Of a stretch of DNA of 50,245 nucleotides, positions 44,806 through 50,245 are shown piece by piece (the stretch's first letter is position 1; every line of letters begins with the position of its first letter). The stretch is from contig CABYSM010000006.1 in NCBI GenBank assembly GCA_902521655.1, positions 1 to 50,245 on the forward strand. Reading direction: 5' to 3'. The notes beneath the pieces are model-generated. The model ran no database searches. It was not told the origin of the DNA and saw only the letters and a program-made list of their open reading frames with translations. This DNA is from an uncultured Pelagibacteraceae bacterium. Lineage in GTDB: Bacteria > Pseudomonadota > Alphaproteobacteria > Pelagibacterales > AG-422-B15. A program made the position numbers and the translations under genes.

Positions 44806-45787
44806 ATCTTATCCAATTATTTATTTCTTCAACAAATAGTTCGTCTTGAGGAGAGTTAAGAATTCCAATTATATCATGATAGTTGAAACCTCCTAAGTTA
44901 GTATTGTTATTAATTATTTTCTTAGGTCCTTTCCATTCTTTAAATATCTTTTTAACTCCTTCAGCTTTTACAACCTTATCTTTTTCTTCGTAAAAGATCA
45001 AAAGAGGCAGATTTGTTTTTGGAAATTCAAGATTTCTTCCAGAATAAGCTGCTCTCCAAAGTTGTTTTGGAAGCGTTCTGTGAAATTCATTAACCCAAAA
45101 AGGATCCCATTCTTTATTTGGCAAACTAAAATAACCAGGAAAATTGAATTTATAATTACTTTTAAAAAATAATCCTGTGGCTGCTATGAAATACGGAAGT
45201 GATAGTTTTGGGGTCCAAGGTGCAATGAGCACTAAATGACTAACTTTTTTCAACATTTTCTGGTCCTTAGCTGCCATTAATGCGAACGAACCCCCAGCTG
45301 AGAAACCCATCAATATGACTTTCTCGCCTATTTTATTGCCTACTGAAATGGCTTCAGCCGCATCTTCGAGGAAATTTTCAGCTTTTACATTTTTTGTAGA
45401 GTCAAATCCTGATCCATGTCCGGCTAGTCTTGATATAAATAAATTAGCTTCTAGTTTTTCTGCAACTTTTACTAAGACATCTTCTTGCTGATATCCTGTA
45501 GCAAAACTTCCGTGAAGATAAACAATTGAATATTCAGTTTTAATTTTTGCATCATTATTCCATATTATTTTCTTCTTTGCTTTTGCATTAGTATTCTTAA
45601 AGTCTAATTCTTTTTCAGCAATGTATCTTTCTACATCTTTACCTATAGTAATTTCAGGGAAACTTACTTTTATTGTATTGAATAAATAAGGCAAAGTTAC
45701 TCCAACAATGAAGAGAAGGGGGATTATTAAAATAATAGATGCTATAACTAAGACTCGATAAATCTTAAATCTGGTTGCTCTAGACAT
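44795..45787 (-). CDS. Membrane-anchored alpha/beta hydrolase
   Basis: The 330-residue protein has an N-terminal membrane helix (about 12-34) and an alpha/beta-hydrolase domain with YLHGSFATGYQQED, the nucleophile elbow ILMGFSAGGSFALMA (Ser in GFSAGG), LAGHGSGFDS and a late Asp in FYEEKDKVV. A His in NYHDIIG may complete the triad. A carboxylesterase or lysophospholipase-like role is likely but unspecific. It overlaps the VOC gene upstream by 8 bases and the MatB-like gene by 11 bases. Confidence 0.82.
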   Translation of the reverse strand: MSRATRFKIYRVLVIASIILIIPLLFIVGVTLPYLFNTIKVSFPEITIGKDVERYIAEKELDFKNTNAKAKKKIIWNNDAKIKTEYSIVYLHGSFATGYQQEDVLVKVAEKLEANLFISRLAGHGSGFDSTKNVKAENFLEDAAEAISVGNKIGEKVILMGFSAGGSFALMAAKDQKMLKKVSHLVLIAPWTPKLSLPYFIAATGLFFKSNYKFNFPGYFSLPNKEWDPFWVNEFHRTLPKQLWRAAYSGRNLEFPKTNLPLLIFYEEKDKVVKAEGVKKIFKEWKGPKKIINNNTNLGGFNYHDIIGILNSPQDELFVEEINNWIRSNP

Positions 45788-46163
45788 TTACACTTGTGTA
45801 TGAGCAAATTTTATTTCCATCTGGATCTCTTACATAAGCATAATAAACGTTACTATCATGTGGTCGAAATCCAGGATTGCCCTCATTCGTTGCTCCAAGA
45901 CCAAGAGCAATTTGGTGAAATTTTTCTACTTGCTCTTTTGTTTTGGTTAGAAAAGATATTTGTGTACCATTTCCAAATGTAACAGGTTCTCCATTAGCAG
46001 GTTTGGTAATATAGAATTCTACATCTGCATTTCCTTCATGAGCGTAACCTATGCAAACTTCATCTTCATACATTGAACCCATTCCTAAGACAGCTAGAAC
46101 TTCATCATAGAAGGCTCTGGAAGTATTTAAATTACTTGATCCAACCATAACGTACCCTTTCAT
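45780..46163 (-). CDS. Glyoxalase/VOC-superfamily protein
   Basis: The 127-residue protein has a single pair of beta-alpha-beta-beta-beta modules: VMVGSSNLNTSRAFYDEVL at the start and YYAYVRDPDGNKICSYT at the end, the usual VOC termini. The N-terminal metal His seems absent (VGSSN), so a metal-independent role or different chemistry is possible. The substrate is unknown. It lies between a beta-lactamase-family gene (12-base gap) and a hydrolase gene (8-base overlap), all leftward. Confidence 0.82.
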   Translation of the reverse strand: MKGYVMVGSSNLNTSRAFYDEVLAVLGMGSMYEDEVCIGYAHEGNADVEFYITKPANGEPVTFGNGTQISFLTKTKEQVEKFHQIALGLGATNEGNPGFRPHDSNVYYAYVRDPDGNKICSYTSVNV

Positions 46164-46175
46164 ATTAAATCCTTT

Positions 46176-47339
46176 CTATGAATATTCTTTTGAGGTTACT
46201 TCTTCAAGCATGAGTATCATTTTAGTTTTATACTCTTCATCTGTAGCCGAGTCAGTTTCTAAAACAGAAAAAAAACCTGCCACAACATTAGTTTCTAAAT
46301 TAATCATCAAAAACTGTCCGCCATATCCAGAATGGCCAATCCAATTATTCGATTTCATTGTTTGATTTGCATAATAAACATATTTTCCATCTTTTAAGTG
46401 CATATATTTTGGACCTTTATTAGATATAGTTTCGTTAATAAATTTCTCTGAGCCGATAATTCTATTTTTTATTCCTCTGCCTCTTCTTGAGAACAAGAGG
46501 CCCATACGCAAAAAATCCCTTGCCACAAGGCAACCTCCACCAGATAACCATGGCATACCACCCCGATCAGTAGCCATATACAAGCCATCTTCAAAACCCA
46601 TGGCTTCAACAGAGGAAAGAAGCCAATCACGCAATTTCCGATCACTTATTTTTTCGACTAATAGCGCAATAACATCACTGTTTGCTGACTTATAGTATGC
46701 GTTATCTGTATTGTTTATTACAGAGCCACTCACATCTGTTTCAATCTTATTTAGAAAATCTTCTTGCAAGACTTCATTTGCCCCTTCATTTGGTATTCGC
46801 CAGCCACCCACAGTCTCGTGCATAAAGGATGTTGAGTAGGGATCAGTGTAATCTTCAGTGAAGGCATTAACTATGTTCATATTTAAAATGTCTTGAACAG
46901 TTGCCTCGGCGTAACCACTTCCAATATTGGGCAGATAATATGAAATAGGTTTTTCTAATTGCAATTTGCCTTTTTCTAAAAGTTCGCCGACAAATAAATT
47001 AAGAAACATCTTTGAGATTGACATAATTGTTTGTGGTTGCGAAGGAGAGAAATCTTCAGCGTATTTCTCATAAAATACATCTTGATCTCTTCCTACAATT
47101 AGAGAGCAAAATGATTTATGACTAGTCATTTCCTTTACTGATGATATTCCTTTAATTTCATTTTTGATATTTTCATTTAATGTAAGAACATAATCTGACC
47201 TTAATAAAATTCCGTATCTGTTAATTTTGTGAAGGTTTCTATAGCCAGTCCTCCGATACTCGGGAAGATTCCATTTAGCCTTATTATCACGTAAAGTTAC
47301 AAGAGTGGGATTTGGAGTGTGAGCCAGCTTATTATTCAT
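46176..47339 (-). CDS. Beta-lactamase-family serine hydrolase (class C / EstB-like)
   Basis: The 387-residue protein has the SxxK motif in TIMSISKMFLNLFVGELLEK and a Tyr motif in YKSANSDVIALLVEKIS. A C-terminal GHSGYGGQFLMINLETN stands for the third (HxG) motif. No signal peptide is seen, so the action is likely intracellular. Such proteins are often esterases or peptidases of secondary metabolites, not antibiotic-resistance enzymes. It overlaps the amidase gene by 8 bases, so they may act on the same compound. Confidence 0.85.
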   Translation of the reverse strand: MNNKLAHTPNPTLVTLRDNKAKWNLPEYRRTGYRNLHKINRYGILLRSDYVLTLNENIKNEIKGISSVKEMTSHKSFCSLIVGRDQDVFYEKYAEDFSPSQPQTIMSISKMFLNLFVGELLEKGKLQLEKPISYYLPNIGSGYAEATVQDILNMNIVNAFTEDYTDPYSTSFMHETVGGWRIPNEGANEVLQEDFLNKIETDVSGSVINNTDNAYYKSANSDVIALLVEKISDRKLRDWLLSSVEAMGFEDGLYMATDRGGMPWLSGGGCLVARDFLRMGLLFSRRGRGIKNRIIGSEKFINETISNKGPKYMHLKDGKYVYYANQTMKSNNWIGHSGYGGQFLMINLETNVVAGFFSVLETDSATDEEYKTKMILMLEEVTSKEYS

Positions 47340-48756
47340 TTATTAGATTGGGTTGTATTTTTGAGCGATTAAAAACTTCTTCATAGCACTTTCCAATATG
47401 AATCACTTTTGCGTCTGATTTATTTTTACCTATTAATTGCATTCCCATCGGAAGTCCCTTTTCATTAAAGCCAACAGGGACTGAAATGGTAGGCAGCTGG
47501 AACATACTTGCAAATACTGTGACTTCCATCCATCGATGATATGTGTCCATTTGAGTTCCTTGGATACTTTTTGGGAAATCTATTTCTTTATCAAATGGAA
47601 ATAGTTGAGCAGAAGGTAAAGCTAGAATATCGTATTCATCAAAGAGACCGTCAACATAAGAACGATTCTTATGATATTGATTAATAGCATTGGAGATCTC
47701 AACTTCCTTTATTTTTTCTCCTTGTTCATATTCCCATTTAACAGGAAAGCCTAATTCTTCAAAATTTTGTATTAGCATGGCATCAAGATCATCAAATGTT
47801 ATTTTTGACCTTAGATTACACCATACTTCCCATAATTTATTAGGATCTATTTTTATGTTACATTGCTCAATTGATATTTTCTTTTCTGCAGTAGCAAATT
47901 GATTTAAAGCAACTTCACATAATTCTATAATTCCCTTTTCAAAAATATAATTTTCAACAAGGTTACTCAACCAGCCAATTCTTATTTCACTATTTAAGTT
48001 TTTTTCAATTGATCGAAAAGATCCTTCAAAACTATATGAATAGTGATCCTCATTATCTTGGCCTGATACAGAATCCAAAAAAATGCTCAAGTCTTCTGGT
48101 GTTCGAGCAATGCCTCCAGGGGTTGTTAAAACAGGGAATTTGCTTTCTTCTCTTTTATCGGGAATAAGCCCAGGACTTGGTCGAAAGCCATATAAATTTG
48201 TGTAAGCCGCAGGGTTTCTGCAAGACCCCATCATATCAGTTCCATCTGAAAATGGGATAAGGCAACTGGCTACAGCAGCAGATGCTCCTCCGCTTGAACC
48301 ACCTGGAGATAGACTAAGGTCATATGGATTAGAAGATGATTTAAATAGCCTATTCTTTGTATGCGATCCTATTGCTAACTCTGCCATATTTGACTTTCCA
48401 ATAATAGTAGCACCTTGTTGCTTTAAATTTTTTACAATTAACGAATCATTCTGTGGAAATGCATTTTGATATTCAGGCATTCCATAAGTAGTCGGCAGCT
48501 CTTTTACATCAAACAACTCTTTAGTGGCAAGTGGTAGCCCAAATAAAATTTGTTTGATTTTAATATCTTGTTTTAAGGAATCTTTTTCTTGAGCTTTTTT
48601 TATAATCCAATCTCGATCTCTTAATGATACAATTGCGTTGAGCTGGGGATTAAGTTTGTCAATATTTGTTAAGTATTCTTGAAAAAGTTCTTCAACTTTT
48701 ATTTCTTTTTTATGAATTAAATCAATTTGCTCCTGTAAAGATAATTGAGTAATCAT
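47332..48756 (-). CDS. Amidase-signature enzyme
   Basis: The 474-residue protein has the Ser-cisSer-Lys set: Lys in GLPLATKELFDVK, LSPGGSSGGASAAVASCLIP and GTDMMGSCRNPAAYTNLYGF. VPVGFNEKGLPMGMQLIGK is the usual C-terminal signature. It hydrolyses an amide, but sequence does not say which; GatA itself is unlikely, because no gatB or gatC is nearby. It lies 12 bases after the alcohol dehydrogenase gene and overlaps the serine hydrolase gene downstream. Confidence 0.88.
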   Translation of the reverse strand: MITQLSLQEQIDLIHKKEIKVEELFQEYLTNIDKLNPQLNAIVSLRDRDWIIKKAQEKDSLKQDIKIKQILFGLPLATKELFDVKELPTTYGMPEYQNAFPQNDSLIVKNLKQQGATIIGKSNMAELAIGSHTKNRLFKSSSNPYDLSLSPGGSSGGASAAVASCLIPFSDGTDMMGSCRNPAAYTNLYGFRPSPGLIPDKREESKFPVLTTPGGIARTPEDLSIFLDSVSGQDNEDHYSYSFEGSFRSIEKNLNSEIRIGWLSNLVENYIFEKGIIELCEVALNQFATAEKKISIEQCNIKIDPNKLWEVWCNLRSKITFDDLDAMLIQNFEELGFPVKWEYEQGEKIKEVEISNAINQYHKNRSYVDGLFDEYDILALPSAQLFPFDKEIDFPKSIQGTQMDTYHRWMEVTVFASMFQLPTISVPVGFNEKGLPMGMQLIGKNKSDAKVIHIGKCYEEVFNRSKIQPNLINE

Positions 48757-48768
48757 TTTTGGAGCTTT

Positions 48769-49959
48769 TTATCGAGCTCCAAAAATGCTTGTCTTAACAA
48801 GTTCTCGTACATCATTTAAAGTAGCAGCTCGTGGGTTAGTGCCAAAAGCCGTATCAATCATTGACTTCTCAGATATTCTCTCAATGCAATTTTCTGGAAC
48901 TCCAATTTCATTTAAGCCTCTTGGAATTTTAATCCTATCAAGTATTTTTTCCATATTTTCAATGAAGTGACCTGAAGAATGGTCAGTATATTGCATGGCT
49001 TGTGACATTCTTATTACTTTCTCCTCCATATCAGGAAGATTAAATCTAAGAACTGCAGGTAAAATAATTGCGTTAGTTAAACCGTGGTGAGTATTAAATT
49101 CAGCTCCAACCATATGGGCAATTGCGTGCACAAGTCCAAGTCCCTTTATGAATGAAATGCCTCCTAAGCATGATGCCACCAACATTGCACCTCGTGCTTC
49201 AAGATTAGTTGGTTCTTCAACAACAGTAACTAATGATTTGGAGATTAAATATAAGCTTTCAAGAGCAGCACCATCGCATAATGGATGAAAACCTGGCACG
49301 CAATAACCTTCAATAGAGTGTATCATTGCGTCAGCTCCCGTCCATGCAGTAAGATTAGATGGCAAACCCAAAGTTAGCTCAGGATCAAGTATGGCTAGAG
49401 AAGGCTTGAGATCAGGATGCATTATGCAAAGTTTAATTCCTTGTTTAGTATCCGTAACCATTGCAGTACTTTCAGTCTCTGCTCCAGTACCTGCTGTTGT
49501 TGGTATTGTTATAAGTGGAGGAAATTTATTATCAGGTCCTATTTTTTGTGGGGTTTTTTCCCATTCAAAATCAAATAATTCAATTTCATTATTGGCAGTT
49601 AGACAAATTGATTTTCCACCATCCATCGCACTACCGCCACCAATCGCAATTATCGCATCATGATTATCATTTCTATATAGTGATTTGCCCTGTGAGATTT
49701 CATCATCCCTTGGGTTTGGAGAAATCTTTGAATAAATTCCTGAATTTACTTTTGCTTTTTTTAAAATTTCAACCAACTTATCTATAAATGGTAGTTTAAC
49801 ACTTCCACTATCTGTAACGATAAGAGGATTTCTTATTTGATTTTCATAACAATAATTTCCTATTTCAGAGAATCTACCTGGACCATACGATATCGGAACT
49901 GGAAAACCCCAATCTTGTGGAGCTAGTATTTCCTCTTTGTCTAAGTTAAAGAGTGGCAT
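48769..49959 (-). CDS. Iron-containing (group III) alcohol dehydrogenase
   Basis: I start at ATG 49959; an in-frame TTG lies 6 bases upstream. The 396-residue protein has the NAD loop AIIAIGGGSAMDGGKSI, TIPTTAGTGAETES, and the metal-binding Asp/His set in WTGADAMIHSIEGY, GLGLVHAIAHMVGAEFNTHH. It oxidises alcohols or reduces aldehydes with NAD(P). The substrate is unknown. It begins 19 bases after the ProV-like gene and precedes an amidase, so a carrier and these enzymes could serve one nitrogen-containing compound; this is inference. Confidence 0.92.
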   Translation of the reverse strand: MPLFNLDKEEILAPQDWGFPVPISYGPGRFSEIGNYCYENQIRNPLIVTDSGSVKLPFIDKLVEILKKAKVNSGIYSKISPNPRDDEISQGKSLYRNDNHDAIIAIGGGSAMDGGKSICLTANNEIELFDFEWEKTPQKIGPDNKFPPLITIPTTAGTGAETESTAMVTDTKQGIKLCIMHPDLKPSLAILDPELTLGLPSNLTAWTGADAMIHSIEGYCVPGFHPLCDGAALESLYLISKSLVTVVEEPTNLEARGAMLVASCLGGISFIKGLGLVHAIAHMVGAEFNTHHGLTNAIILPAVLRFNLPDMEEKVIRMSQAMQYTDHSSGHFIENMEKILDRIKIPRGLNEIGVPENCIERISEKSMIDTAFGTNPRAATLNDVRELVKTSIFGAR

Positions 49960-49978
49960 AATCAAATTTTATCTTTTC

Positions 49979-50245
49979 TTATGAAGATGTCATTGATTTT
50001 AAAACAATTGAGCGATCTATTTCACCAATGAGCTCACCACTGTTTGCATCAATTACTGGATAGGTTTTATCAGAGTCGGCAATTTGGTTAATTAAATTAT
50101 CAATTTTTGTGTCACTAGCAATGCAGTCATTACCTTTTGCAAACAAAGCTTTGGTCTCTTCACAGCATTCAGTTCTTGCACATTTTCCTGCGCTTAAAAC
50201 TTTATATTTTGGTACATCTTCAGTAAAATCTTTAACATACTGATC
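49979..50245 (-). CDS. proV: Glycine betaine/proline ABC transporter ATPase, C-terminal CBS part (partial)
   Basis: The minus-strand frame is open from the right edge to TAA at 49979-49981, 88 residues. The first part, DQYVKDFTEDVPKYKVLSAG, resembles the link between the ATPase and CBS domains of ProV/OpuAA. The end, YPVIDANSGELIGEIDRSIV, is a CBS-type module. ProV couples osmolyte import (glycine betaine, proline betaine, sometimes DMSP) to ionic strength via these domains. The N-terminus and the membrane subunits are outside the window. The call is from a short tail only. Confidence 0.7.
   Translation of the reverse strand, partial: DQYVKDFTEDVPKYKVLSAGKCARTECCEETKALFAKGNDCIASDTKIDNLINQIADSDKTYPVIDANSGELIGEIDRSIVLKSMTSS

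Overview
The window is an AT-rich, very densely packed stretch of a free-living bacterial chromosome. Many neighbouring genes overlap by 1 to 11 bases, and only the gap of about 300 bases before leuA is long. I saw no tRNA, rRNA, insertion sequence, prophage or CRISPR array. Gene order (hflK-hflC-DUF2065-degP-miaA-ilvB-ilvH-ilvC, then leuA-mreB-mreC-mreD-mrdA-rodA) and protein style point to an alphaproteobacterium. Low G+C, compactness and osmolyte/C1 genes suggest a streamlined marine lineage (Pelagibacterales, HIMB59/AEGEAN-169 or similar). The exact clade cannot be settled from this sequence alone.

Layout. 1-3531: membrane protein quality control (HflK end, HflC, DUF2065, Do-type protease) and tRNA modification (MiaA). 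3532-8781: branched-chain amino acid synthesis. ilvB-ilvH-ilvC has an extended -10 promoter and a leader hairpin touching the ribosome site. leuA is preceded by a leader peptide with eight leucines in ten codons plus alternative RNA pairings, an attenuator. 8799-14175: rod-shape and peptidoglycan elongation genes, apparently read on from leuA. 14179-20426: an arginine:glycine-type amidinotransferase, a flavin-monooxygenase homologue with degraded FAD motifs, two tandem paralogous mini membrane proteins, and a polar amino acid ABC importer without its ATPase. 20447-27775: lpxB, recX, two SDRs, an unlisted 42-residue basic protein gene, nitroreductase, haloalkane dehalogenase-like hydrolase, MFS carrier and membrane methyltransferase. 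27840-30485: hisI, rpmF and a DgcN-DgcA pair (D-glutamate use).

30486-35963: an intergenic segment with DnaA-box-like sites and a probable small RNA with a terminator, then a 2Fe-2S ferredoxin, a DUF1254/DUF1214 pair, and a tight cluster of ferredoxin-NADP reductase, METTL7-like methyltransferase, catechol-O-methyltransferase-like enzyme and flavin monooxygenase.

35960-41541 is the most interesting block. A DmdB-type acyl-CoA ligase and formate-tetrahydrofolate ligase read left. A small MetF-like protein and a DmdA-like, GcvT-fold demethylase read right. The gap between them holds a textbook H-type pseudoknot (two perfect 8-bp stems) just upstream of the metF-like start. Together they look like a folate-dependent demethylation module under possible RNA control, for DMSP or a related methylated compound. 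41588-50245: msrA, an enolase-superfamily dehydratase with a MatB-like ligase, and a left-reading run of hydrolases, an iron alcohol dehydrogenase and the C-terminus of a ProV-like glycine betaine transporter ATPase.
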